Shown: positions 18,392 through 31,400 of the stretch, in pieces
How positions within the stretch are numbered: position 1 is the first letter of the stretch
Layout: each line of letters opens with the position of its first letter
Assembly: GCA_013433145.1 (NCBI GenBank)
Contig: CM024178.1
Coordinates: 9,719,260-9,783,259, forward strand
Origin: Ascaris suum
Lineage: Eukaryota > Nematoda > Chromadorea > Rhabditida > Ascarididae
Length of the DNA: 64,000 bases
Direction: 5' to 3'
Position numbers and translations under genes: made by a program
Notes under the pieces: generated by a model
What the model was told of the DNA's origin: nothing
Database searches by the model: none
Seen by the model: the letters and a program-made list of their open reading frames with translations, nothing else

Positions 18392-19831
18392 ATGGCGAGT
18401 GCAATGGCATTGTGGGCGGAGAGTGGCGTGAAAAAGCCACAGCTCACCATAGACCCTATTGGCTTACTCGACTCGACGAGTTTCTTAGCGGTATGTTTGT
18501 TATTGAGGGCAATTCCGGAATGCGGACGAAACTGTTGGTATTTATTGGTCGATTTCGGTTTATTTAAATGCTTGTTGCGATTTCTTCAATTTGCATATTT
18601 CAGTTGAATATATGTAAGCTTCTGAGGGCGTGACGATGACTTCATTACTCCATTTAATCACTTCATTCGCTTTCGTTTATTGGCCTTCTATCCTTCACGT
18701 CTTTCGCCTCTTTTTTCAATAAATCCTTGTACTTGGCCTAGCTCGACGATAACTATATCATTTTCCGAACCCATAAAAAATTACACTCGCTGCAAAACTA
18801 TATAATTTCTAGCTGTGGAATTTCCTGGATGAAGGAAATCTACGAGATTATCTTTCAAGTATATATTTCACCTTTAATGCGACCTATTCCTCACCCCTTG
18901 CTTCAGTACTTTAATGCCAACCATTTGCACATCGCTCTATGAGCGGGAAGGGGGTGATTGAATGCGTTGTGCGCAAACATGTTTTCGTTGATTCTATTGC
19001 ACTGTCATTTATTGCGCACATGGCTTAACGTCCGTTATATTTCGCAATCGTCTTATGTACATTTTAATGTCATGCAAAAATTTAATGCTTTCTCATATTT
19101 AATTCGATTAAGTTTGTAATAATTATGAATTTTCGAATTGATTTTATTAATTCATAGTGGAATAATAATTGACGCTTTATATATACAATATTATTTTATA
19201 GTGTTTTGTTGCAGAAAGGTGCAATGGTGAAATGAGTGATTTTTTCTGAACTAGTAGATTTCGCACACGAAAAATATGCCATATGTAGCTGCAATGTAAT
19301 TTTTTGTCGCTGCTCTCATAATGACCTCTCCTGATAGCGGTTTTTTAAATGTTAACTGATAAGGAACTTGCTATATACGATCTGATAAAGATCAACTCGA
19401 TATGTTTTATTCTCCAACAAAAAAAAAAAAAGAAAATTACCAAGTAGACTTTATCTTTCCGAACTAAATGATTTCAAAACAATTTGCCAAATTTTTCAAA
19501 TGACGTTTCTATCGTATTTTCCAAATTCACTTTTTTTTTCTCATTATAGGCGCATATGCTAATTCGTATTGCGGAGAATTTTATTCGATGTGGCTTGATG
19601 ACCTTGTCGAATCGAAGGATAGCCGTTAAAATTTCCGCGAATTCGATTTCTTTTCTCGTTTATGAAACGTTAAATTTCCTTTCTTACAGAAATCAACGAA
19701 ACAGTTTAATTAGATGCGCTTTATTATATAATGAGAATCATACTTACTTTTTATTGGTGGCAAATTTTCTTAAATTGATTGATTTTATTGAATCGCCGAT
19801 AGAAATTTCAACTAAGAGAACTATTGATTAG
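18392..19831 (+). CDS. Putative two-exon gene, unidentified
   Basis: An acceptor-like TTTCATAG ends at 18366, 25 nt before an ATG at 18392 in good context (AAGATGG), as expected for a trans-spliced start. Exon 1, 18392-18490, encodes 33 residues starting MASAMALWAESGVKKPQLT and ends at a GTATGTTTG donor in phase 0. An upstream in-frame TAA supports this start. A candidate exon 2, 19550-19831, follows TTTTTCTCATTATAG in phase 0 and reads 93 residues, including LIRIAENFIRCG and NRRIAVKISANS, to a stop; its C-terminal half is AT-driven, so the true exon may end earlier, for example at a GTTTATG near 19660. I recognise no family. Exon 1 is the firmer part; the join is an inference, and further exons between 20 and 25 kb could have been missed. 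Confidence 0.35.
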
Positions 19832-22800
19832 TAAATTCATTGCTATTAACTTAAGAGAACTATGAATTTATGCAGCACTTTGTTAAGTTTTGCTATTGAG
19901 TTGAATTTCATTGTGCTATTTTTGATATTTCCTCGATGCTTAACAAATATCGAGGCTATATGAAAGATTGTTGTTGTTTAAAGAAGATACATCAAAGCAG
20001 TATTGAATACTGCTGTAAAGATGTATAACATATTGTTGCATTAAAGCACAAGGATGAGTCTTCTGATCGGTGCTATAGCCGACTAGCAGTGTTATTGCCG
20101 ATACTTTTGTCGCGATAAAAATATTCTCTGGATTGCTCTCTTTCTTTTCATCCTCCATTCCATCGTATTTTTATGCTGTTTTCGTACTTGATGGTTTTCG
20201 TGCTTGATTATATTGTGAGAGCGGAAGGGCCAAAATAGCCTTGAAATCCCTCTTTGAAAGTGTTCTCTTATGAGCAGCCAATATTTTCTTGAATATTAGT
20301 TAATAACATTAGCCTGATATATTAGTTGTTCATATGCTTCGATGGCGTTTAAATTGAATTGATTTGAATGCTGCAATAGTGTGGAAATCTTCCACGTTTA
20401 TATACTCCAATACTACAACAACAAGTATATAAAAATGCTAGCTATAATTTCAATCGATACGTGCAGCGTTGTTGAGAAAAATGGTAAGGCATAACTAATT
20501 TAAAGCATTATTTTAGAACGTTTAAAATTCTTCAGTAATATTATTTTATAATAATTGAAAGAGGAAAGGAATCAGTGAGGTTAAGTAAAAAGAGGCTATA
20601 ATAATGGTGTGGTGCATTTCAACGATGGTTTCTATTAAGCAGCATGCGTATTTACAATTTTTCGACTTTGCAATGATTTATGATGCATTATGAAGATAAG
20701 GGATGACGTATAATGAATGGTTTAGGTGGTAAACATCGCCGCTACGTGATAGGTGTGTTGTAATTTAATACACACCTGATGGAAATCGTTTTGCAGCTTT
20801 AATGCTGTTGTACTATATCATATTATGCATGCCTGATATATGCCTGGTAATATATCTGCAAATTATAATCACGACTATCGCATTCACCATCATTGATTCT
20901 TTGCTAAATTTATCAACAACAATGAATTCCCCTCGAATCATTTATATAGGAAGAAATTGTTGTGCGAGAATTTTTCATGTTGAAATGAAAGAAATTCCCA
21001 TCCAGGAACAGGAAGCGATTTACTAAAAAAAACAATAATGCGTTTCGTTACGAAATTCTCAACATTTTCATCGAATATCACTAGCTGCTTGCGTCGGTAC
21101 TAATTTTTGTGGAGAGTAAATTATTGCTCACATATTTTCCATTTGGCTTATGGAATTTTTGATATGCTATGCAAATTCGTTCAAGTGAAATTTGCATAGC
21201 ACATTGATGTTTCCAAGTAGGTTGTTGAAGTTTCAAACTCTAAAATAAAATGAATGTGAAAAAAAAAGAGAAAACGAACAACGGAATAGTGCAATCTAAT
21301 GTTGGCTTTTTGAATAGGAACCATCAAATAACGTGAGTTTTTTTTTTCAATTCATTTCGACCAAATTTTCAATAAGTGAATAATATCGAAAGCATCGCCT
21401 TATCTTTTTTTTTTTCTTCGTAAAATTTGAATGGGAGGCTGTATCGGCTCGAGGATCTATAGCATATATTCAAACAGTGTCTTTTGCACGTTCAAAATTT
21501 AAAGCATATTCTTCGTTTAGTATTGCCGATTGTTGATTGCTAAGAAACTTGTTGTTTTACAATTGTGGAAGCAGTCGAAATTTACGCTATGCAAATAGCC
21601 GAGCAAAGAAAGAATTCATCGAAAATTCACTTGCATATCTCGAAACAATTGGTGTCTATAATTTATTGATTGATTTTCTAAAATAGATTCTTTAGCTTCT
21701 GTTTCAAAATTTATTGAATTGAAAAGAAAAAAAAACGAGTTTTGATTTGTTTATGAATGAAAACATCATCGTCAGTTAAATAAAAGAGAAATTAGTTTCG
21801 CTTGTCCGCTAACATTTCGATGAGAGTGTCGAAATTATTCCATTGGTTAATTTCATTAACTCATCTGTTATTTCATAATGTTATTTACTCGATTATTTTG
21901 CTTCACTATTGCTTAAAATGTCTTATTTTAACGTCACATATTTGAATATCTTGCTCCAAACTATTCATTAGAATAGTTTAATTCGTTGTCTCGTTTTCAT
22001 TCTCTTAAATATCTTAGTATCCGAGTAATGTTTTTACATTAATTTAAATTTAAATTTTAAATTTTAAATTTAATTTAAATGTTAATTTATGTTAATTTAA
22101 ATTATAGACCAATTTAAATTCATATAATAGCATTTAATAGCATCTTCGTTATTTTCGTATAAGTAATCAAAATTAACGTAAATGTCTAATGTTCTCCGTA
22201 ATGCTTAAATATTTGAATAGTTCCCATCAGATTGAATTCTCAAAAATGTCTTCTTACGCATTCTCTTTACGCTTCACTTCTCAATTGTCATGCTAACCTT
22301 TACACTTCTATCGTACTAAATTATCGACAGCGTTATGTTGTAGCTTTAAAAAAAAAACTAAGTAAACAATTTGCGGTGAATTTCAAATATGAATTTCTTT
22401 ATTTTTTTTTTTAATTTTTTCATAGGCAAGCTTTCGGGAGGTTCAATTAATCTATGTAACGAGTAGAAGTGAAGGGGTATACATAAACCATTATGCTTTC
22501 TCTCCTTTCTCCCTTTATTAGCATTCCGAAAAAAAATTTGCTTTTTTTGTATATAACAGAATGAAATTATATTTTTAAAGTTTTCCACAAGAAGGGTTGA
22601 ATTCATTCTTGCGTTCATTCGAACTGCTTTATTTCGCACTTATAGGGTTTTCCATTTTTCTTAGTTCTAATCGAAAGTTATCACTGACAAATTTTCTGCT
22701 ATTTACAGTAATAATATATTGCCCTGTAGAAGTTTATAGATATAATTTATTTGTTCTGTTTCACTGATGAAACTCTTCGCTCGTCTTGATTGCACAGTCG

Positions 22801-23938
22801 CGTCACTTGATGGAAAAAATGATAATGAATGAGGTTTGATTTAGAAAACAAATTTTATTTACTTCTTTTTTTTCGTAACTTCCTGTTTGTTACAGATTTG
22901 TAACTTCCTGTTCAAATCAAACATTTTTTTAAAGCTAATTATAAATCACTCTGACCAGTTTTTTTTTTTTGTTAACGGTTATCAGCCTATCAAATGAGAT
23001 GAAATTTTTTTTTTTCGATTGCGTGTTAAGGATCGAGTAATGATCTTCTATCGTGCGTGCGTTAGTTGGGTGCTGTCGATGGATGACATTTGACTTCCTC
23101 GTTAGAAACTCACCAAAAGTGCTCAGTGTGTACAGTTCGTCAACAATATCGTTCCGTCTTCACAATTTTCCACTTGAGTTTCTCAACGAAGAACTCTCCT
23201 CTTTCAATACAACAGTTTCTTTCTACCGTTTCGACTCATTTCATTCATCATTCATCGTTTTTAATTCTTAGCAAGCAAACGAATTTTTCTTCGATTTTTT
23301 TCTTAATGCACAAGATTTTTTTCCCGAACAAAATATTTTTTTATAAATTTGATCCATTTTATAATTTCAAGAGTTTTAGCATTATAAGAAAAATGAGCGA
23401 TTTGCATTACGACACGACAATATACTACACCAAGGAGCTATTGCGTTTTTATTTCTCGTGCACTCTCATATTCTAGAGATCTTCTATAAAGAATTTAGAG
23501 ATTCACACTTGTGCTATTTATTTTATGGAGTTTATGTTACAGTATACAATATTTCTTCGGAATAAACTATTTTGCTCTCCAAAAAATATTTTTACTACTT
23601 ATTAATAGCATACGCTTTTGTTTGGAAAAAATTGAATAAAAAACATAAATAAATAGAGTAGACAAATAAGCTTCCCAGTAGTAATTTAGTAATTAGAGTT
23701 TGTTAATAATAAAATTGCAAATTAATGAAGTACGAAGTATTTCAAAGAGTTAATCACCACGACACGATCGTCTCAACAATACGTTGAGGCCGTCGTACGA
23801 TTATTTACGCATTTGTTATTTTCGGATTTGCAAACACAACTGTTCCAATTCCATACAGTTTATCATTCTCTAACTCCTATCAAATCTTTTCGTTACGTTT
23901 GCTAATTATTTGAAGATGATGACTGTTCAAAATTTTCA
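19832..23938. other. Non-coding AT-rich stretch
   Basis: A minus-strand frame at 19940-20158 starts MEDEKKESNPENIF and is mildly protein-like, but it has no splice or homology support. A short acceptor-flanked frame near 20800-20850 and others are weaker. Palindromic ATTTAAATT-type sequence lies near 22038-22110. No confident gene. Confidence 0.4.
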
Positions 23939-24036
23939 TGACGTCATTTGTCTGAAAACTTTTATGACATAATATTCGGCAAATATATGACGTCATCGGT
24001 TTTTCTAAGCTTTCTAATTTACTTCTGATGACGTCA
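23939..24036. promoter_or_regulatory. Cluster of three perfect CRE sites (TGACGTCA)
   Basis: Exact palindromic TGACGTCA octamers lie at 23939-23946, 23988-23995 and 24029-24036. The last two belong to a 41-bp tandem duplication. TGACGTCA is the consensus for CREB/ATF bZIP factors. The cluster lies about 1.4 kb upstream of the phosphatase 5' UTR. The sites are directly visible; a regulatory role is an inference. Confidence 0.5.
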
Positions 24037-24069
24037 TCGGTTTTTCTAAGCTTTCTAATTTATTTCTGT
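23988..24069. repeat. 41-bp tandem duplication
   Basis: Two near-identical copies of a unit starting TGACGTCATCGGTTTTTC and ending near CTAATTTA[CT]TTCTGA. They carry the second and third CRE-like octamers. Confidence 0.9.
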
Positions 24070-25417
24070 TTCTAATTTCTGATGTTTTCTTCATCTCGTA
24101 TGCTTGAACGATGAATGACTATTTTAATTGAAATTTTATATTAGCAGTAGAAATGTGTTTATTCACTGATGAGGGTAATTATGTATTATTGAAAATAAAA
24201 ATCGATCGCTGAAATGAAAATATTTGTGTTTAGATTTTAAATACTTTGCGGATAAGACACAGATTATGCAGCGATATTTCGTCGAGGAGATTTTTCTTGT
24301 TTTTTTATAAAAGGAAAACGAATCTTTGATTGGGGTATTTTTTCGATAAAGATTTGAATAAATCGTTTGATAGCAATTTTATCGGAAAATGTTCCTTCCT
24401 TTTTTCTTCCTAATTCCGGCATAAGTTTATGAATTTGAATTTTATTTCCAACGCGATATGACTATACATCACAAGGCGTTGCAATACTCATCTAATATTA
24501 TATGAATATATTTCTATTAGATGTTTTGATCCTTGTCACAAGTCTATAAAAATGCATAAATTTCTGCAAAAATTTTAAATGGTATGCGTTACAGTGGGAG
24601 AAGATTGTTATCAAACGCTAATTTTTAATAAAGAATACTTTAAAGATCCATAAATGGAACACTGAATGTTCTTTTTTTGGTCAAATGAAAATCACATATT
24701 GGCGCATTTTTCTAATTGCACAAAATTTCCCATTATTTGTTCAATCATTTTTTATTTATAAGTTTTTTGCACATAACGAATTGAAACATTATTGCGTCTG
24801 TGAATCTTTTTTTTTTCTTAGAACTTTTATCATTTGCATAAAAATTGCAAACATTACGAGGCAAAAATTAGCGCAATGCAATTTGAGTCAATTTTTTTTT
24901 TCTGTGAATTTGGAACGAATGCAATTGGATCAATGCCCCGTTCAAATTGGCACAGTTTACTGGTGTATCGGTGAAGGTCAACTCAAGCGTAATTTAAAAG
25001 TCGAACTTTTTTTATCCGCATTTCGCCATACTCAGAGCAAAGAGTTAGAATGGAGTGATGGGATGGAGAGGGGGAAGGGGGAGGGGGCGAGGAGGAGGAG
25101 GAGGAGGGAGGAAGGGGAGGCCTTTTGAACGTTGTGAAATTGGTGTTTCATTAATTAGAGCTGTATATTGGTATATTTATGAGCCAAATGTTTTCGTCAC
25201 GCTTCTATCAAGTCTTTCTATTGCTAATTTATGTGATTGTCAGCGGTATGAAAATTTTCTTTATAGTTTTTAATATAAGATTTTTTCGTGTTATTACTGC
25301 GATTCGAAGTGTCGACGATTACAAACAAATGCGAATTTGAATTTATTCATTTGAACTTGTAATCTTTCCAAAATTTCGTTGAATTTATAAACATTGCTTA
25401 TCTTTTTTCATTTTTAG
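24070..25417. other. Upstream region of the phosphatase gene
   Basis: AT-rich DNA without a supported exon, plus a purine-rich block (GGGGGAGGGGGCGAGGAGGA type) at about 25060-25125. The 147-residue open frame at 24685-25128 is AT-driven and then purine-run driven, so I do not call it a gene. Confidence 0.45.
25403..25417 (+). promoter_or_regulatory. Probable trans-splice acceptor of the phosphatase gene
   Basis: TTTTTTCATTTTTAG ends at 25417, 71 nt upstream of the phosphatase ATG, with no in-frame start between. It fits a nematode spliced-leader acceptor, although a cis-spliced 5' UTR intron would look the same. Confidence 0.4.
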
Positions 25418-25488
25418 AAATTCACAACTTTATAATTTACGAAAAGGAAACGTTGAAGGTGTGCATCAAACTCTTTTGACCATCTCCG

Positions 25489-28400
25489 ATGATGGTTTCA
25501 CGACGTAAACCTATACAATATAATGAATTCGATGTGAACGATGTAATACGACGATTAATCGCAGTTAAAACCTATCAGAAGTCAATAGACGTCAGTGAGC
25601 ATGAGTTGAAGATGATCTGTAATTTATCGCGATCAATTTTTATGAGTCAACCAATGTTGCTCGAACTTGAAGCACCACTTAAAATTGCCGGTAATTTTTT
25701 TATATATTACTACTTGTTGTATGTCGAGAAGCTCCGGCTTGAGGGGTAAAAGGTGTAAGCTATTCGTCATTCCATCAAATTATCGCTTCGTTCTCGGATT
25801 ATTAGAAACACTGGCATCAATGGATGAATAATTAGATTAAAAGATAAATCACATTACTGTTTGATGTGTCTCGATTATCGAGCACTATTCGGCAATATTC
25901 GTTATTAATCATAGTGGTCTTTTATTAATCTTGTTCTATGCATGAGAAGGTTGTGATGGAGTGTTGATCATTACTTTGAATTTACAGTATTTTTTTCTGA
26001 CGTTCGAATCACATCTTCTGAAGAAGAGCTTCTTTTTTTTTGCTATAACGTTAGTAAATAGTAAAGTTTCTTTTGCTGAAAATCTTTTCATCCATACACA
26101 TGTGCAATCATTTCATGAAAGGCATTCAAATTCTTTGATGACTAATGTTAATGAAACATTTTGATTCGAAGAAATTCGATTTATAGGAAAGTAACTAACA
26201 GGTAATTGAATTTAATATTCATAAAGTGTTGAATAAAATAACAAAACAGCATTATTGACTATATGATTTCATAGGAGATATTCATGGTCAATATTCCGAT
26301 TTGCTTCGTCTTTTCGATCTATGTGGTTTCCCACCGGAATCGAACTATCTATTTCTTGGAGACTATGTGGATCGTGGACCAAAAAGCATTGAGGTAAGAA
26401 AATTTCTTGTTCTTTTGAAAGCATTCGAAAAAGCATTTAGAAATGCATTAAAAGCATTGATTGATTCTTACTATAAGAGTAAATTAATTTAGTATTATCA
26501 TTGCTAGATTATAACAACTTCAGGTTTCCGGTTGGATAATATTCAAATACTGGTCAGCCAACTCAATGCTATTCAGGAGTTACCCTCAAAGATCCCTAAA
26601 ACAAACATTACATTACCGAATATTTTCATGATCGAAATATTCTATTTGTATTTGAGAATTTACTTATGAAACAACATACTGAAATTTTTATATGTTATTC
26701 ATCAAGGTGTTAGATGTTAACGATATAGGTGATGAGTATCGAATTGTGCAAATAATTCAACGTTTCCTCGTCAAGACTTGGAATCTTTTTCGATCGTTTA
26801 TATCGGTTCGAGCAAACGATCTTCACTGAATGTGAATGCAATGTCTCTTTGTATAAATAAGATGATAGCGATTTAATATTCGTACATTACAATGAATTAT
26901 ATGAAAATCCACTAATAACATAATCATTTCCTGAATGCGATAAACTTTCCAGTTCATCATCATGCAGTGTAATATATCAAAGATCAGCTTCAACTATGCG
27001 ATTTTTATTTCCTTATTTCTTTTTTTTTTGAATAAAAATGGAGAGAAATTTTATTTCGAAAAAAATCTTAGCAGTATCGTCATGAATAGATAACAAAAGA
27101 AGAAAAAACGTGGTGAGAAAATATTGATAACGACGAGAAATAGAGATATTTTCTTATGAATAACTGAAAAAAAAATCGCATTATTTGCCATTTCATTGCT
27201 GTGGGAGACAAATGTGATATTTTTCTGCTCTAATAATGAAATAAACGAATCCTATTATATATGAGATGATATTTATATAGAAACTTTCGATAAATGATTC
27301 AGTTCAATTCCATTCAAGTCCATCACTTATGTTTTCATTCGTTCAGAATTAAGAATCGTCTATTTTTCGCAGCCTTAAAATTTTTGAAAACATATTTTCA
27401 CATATTTTCATCGTTATATATTGTCATATTCTGTACCATAATCGAATATTGCATAAACAATTAAAATCACGAATTAATAATCATAGGGTACTATATTTCA
27501 ACCTTTGTTTCGCCGGTGCATTTAGTAGGAATTTCGGATGTTTATTTTAAAGGTTGTGAGCTGTCGAAAAGAATTCCATAATTATCGCATTGATTCAAAT
27601 CAAAAATATTAAATATTACGAGACCATTTTAATTCCTATTATAATTTCAGACAATAGCATTACTACTCTGCTATAAGATCAAATATCCAAAGAATTTTTT
27701 CATTTTGAGAGGCAATCATGAAGTGGCTAATTTGAATCGAATTTACGGTTTCTACGATGAATGTAAGATTTTCTTCAGTTTTTAATTAAATTAATAGTTT
27801 ATAATATTTATAAAATTGAATAAAGGCGAATCGAAAATTTTATAATAAAAGTGATGAATCAGAAAATATTCCCTTAAAGCACATTTCTAACAGCATTATG
27901 TCTGTTATGTTATATCGGATCGAGTTAGTAATATGCACTTGCGGCATTTACGGTTATAGATGTTATGTTAACAAAAGTATAGAGTACATAGTCGAAACGC
28001 ACTTACAAATGCGCGCAGTAATATCCGTTCTAGTCTTAGTTTTTGAGACGCACTTAATATTTCCACACGTTTGAATGATTCACTCGATGAATATACGGCG
28101 CTACCGGTTACAAGATTACTAACATTTTATGAATGTGAGGGCAACGCGAAAGTCATAGGCAAACAAACGAATTCTTATTGTCCTATGCTTGATGTAGAAA
28201 CTTCTCGATAACGAGGGATCTTATGAGAGGAAAAAATAAAAAGTGATGAGACGGGAGGGGAGGGAGGGAATAACTGAAGCGTAGCATTTTTGCATTAAAA
28301 CATCGTCATTCTTGGCGCCTATTGTTTTGGCCCCGAAAACGTTTGCAATTATTGAAAATTGAATATGCAAGAAATCGAAAAATTCACCTAGGGAAAAGCT

Positions 28401-31400
28401 GCACACATTTTTTTTTCAGGTAAACGGCGATGCAGTGTAAAAATATGGAAATGTTTCCAGGATGTTTTTAATTGTTTACCAGTTGCTGCACTCATTGAGC
28501 ATAAAATTTTTTGCTGCCATGGTGGTCTTTCACCGTCATTACGCAGTCTTGAGCAGATCAAACGAATCACCCGACCAGTCGATGTACAGGAAACAGGTAT
28601 GTCGACCGCTCTATTTTTTCTTTAATCTTTTTTTTCTGGATGATGTTATTGCGCTCATAACTAACTGTTTGCATTGGGAGTCGAAAGAAAATTCTTTTTT
28701 TTTTTCAAAGTGAGTGTTGCCTAAATGAAACATGCATTTATTTTATTTGTGCTGTTTAAAAAAAAATAAATTATAGTGAATTTTTGACGGAAAAGTTTTG
28801 CATTTGACTCTTTGAATATGCAAAAAATTGGCATAAGGTTTCAAATATTTTCACGGCAGATGAGATATTAATTGCAAGCGCAAAAATTTTCGTGGATTTA
28901 AATGGATTTACAAGCGAAACAATTTTGGTTGCGCTAACAATTTTTAGAGTTTCATAGCTTTCTGTGATTAAATTTTAGAAAAAATTGTATCACTCATGCC
29001 CATCTTGAGTGAAAATTTCTAAATTGCAATTTAGATTGCAATTTAAAAATTTTGTAATTGCAACCTAAGTTGCATGTTGCAATCTAAATTGCAAAAATGC
29101 AATTTCTAACAAAAGTTTTTACATCATAAAACTTATTTTATAACATCATTTTAGTCTTTAGATCTCAAATTAAATGAGGCATTGAAAAAAAAAGACTTTG
29201 ATATTCTGTGTAGCGAATCGTCCTTCAAAATTTTCATTGCAAAATGATGAGAGAAGATTTGCAAAATGTTAATGAAGGTCATAGCATACAATTAGCTATA
29301 TCGATGAGTTTTATATATTTCTGATAAGTACAATTGATTATCATATTTCAAAGGTTTTATTGACGAGTTAAAATGCTATTGCGCTTTAATCGATGGAAAA
29401 AGTTCACACCATTGGGGAGGGGTTGTTCGTGGCAATTGCAACATGGTGTACTTTTAAAAGAGGTGGATATGTTGCATGTGACGTTTTGTTTAATTTGTGG
29501 AATGTTCTCTTGCGTGAAGGAAAAAAAAATTTCAGTTTTTATTAGATTTTATCTGTTTATTCCTTCAAATATTTCGCTTGCTGATCCCTATAGAATGAAG
29601 TGAATAAACATATAAGCAAATAAATAGGCAATTAAATAAATAAATAAATAAGTATATAGTTGTCCTATTAACTGTTAGATCTTTAAATTATGAATGAATC
29701 AGAAAAAATAATGGGTTTACGAAGAATCTTCTTAGCATGAGAGTGACGTATGGTTTTTGACATAATGACAAATAATAGGTAAGATATATGGTTGTTTTGG
29801 ATTAGCTTTGGAACCTGATCAGTCAGTCATTCAGCCGGCTGTCGTTAACGCGTTGCTAACGGAACGTGATGTTTGCACACATCACGAGTTGAAGTCGAAC
29901 GAGCCATCATCTATATCCACTTGGCGGCTATAGCGTTTTCCGTGCACAAGCACTCCAGAAATTTACCAAAAATATACGTGCACACGCATACATAAGCCTG
30001 TTTAAATTTAAATTAATTTTTATTACATTGCTTGAATTAAATATAATTGAAAAATAACAAATTATAAAGTCATGAAGCTACGGAGTTATGAATGTTTAGA
30101 TGAGCTAAATATAGGAGGAAAACTAATGAGGAAAACATTACGATAAAGAAATTTGAAATTTGGTGAACTGAAGAAATGCTAAAGAAAAAGAATGTATAGT
30201 TGAATTGCCTAGAGAATTTATAAGAAATGCTTGAAAAGTAGTGTTGTTTAAAAGTTTTACTGAAAATATTCACATTTTGGCCATTATCCATTGACGTGTA
30301 TACATAGTTTATGTGCAGATTACCATCATAATTAATAATAGAAACACATAATCTTCCTGGCGTAGAAAGAGTTTTGAATAAAGTAAGATAAAAGAGAATA
30401 AGATTATAATAGATGGTTTAGAAATAAGTAGTGAGGCGATATATGAAAAACAGTAAATGAAGAAAACTGGGAACGAGAAGTTTTTTATTGGAAATTAATT
30501 TAACGTTTATATATAAATTTTACATCATCACAAAATTCCTTTCAATTCTCTTTCTTCATTTCCCTCTTCGTTGTTTTGCAGAGCGTTTTTCTTATTATGA
30601 AGATACAATTCTTATGATTGTCTTTCTGTTTGTTTGCCTCGTCTATCGCTTTTTCATGAAAAGCATCGTTTTAGGAAGAATCCATTAAAAAATATTTACG
30701 ATTTCTCAACAGATTTATGGGGAATTTGAATTCATTTGGTGGTCAATAATATTTTATATTTAAGATTGAGATTTTTTATGATATAATTATGACATGTGGA
30801 GTAATGTTTATATGCGGTTGTGGTCAATAATTGATGAATAATAGGCTACTCCATTGACAGTTGAGGTGTTCGTATTGATTGTAATATTGATCACTGATGT
30901 TATCGTATACTCTGCGAAGTTTGCTTTGAAGAACAACAATAATTGATCGATTGATCGGCTGTTACCCGATTGATCGACTGATAAACTCTAATTCAATTAT
31001 TCATTAGGCATTTGAATGGCAGCGCTTTTGTTTTACACGATGAAGTGTAGCAGTAGCAGTATGCGTTGAGCGAAGATGATATGGATTAGCTCGGCTTGTA
31101 TGCGAAGCTTGTTGATTTTAGAACTTGAATTTTACCAGTCCTTTATATTTAATTAAATTCGCTAAGAATGATAACGAATTTAGAGTTGAAATTTTTTCCA
31201 CTTTTCCCTATGACTTGACCTGAAAATGGATATTTCTACTTCTTCGTTTTTGCGAGTTATGACTTAAAAATAAAAATAAATTTCCATTTTCGAGTCATAT
31301 CTTGGGGATTAATAGTATCAGGCTAATGAAATAAAATTATATTCGAAGCTGAAAATTGAAAATATTCTCGTTGTCAATAAAATTCGCTAATGATACCTTC

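Noticed and set aside
24685..25128. 147-residue ORF upstream of the phosphatase
   Set aside because: It is made of AT-rich hydrophobic codons followed by a purine-run tail of Gly/Arg/Glu, with no domain or splice support.
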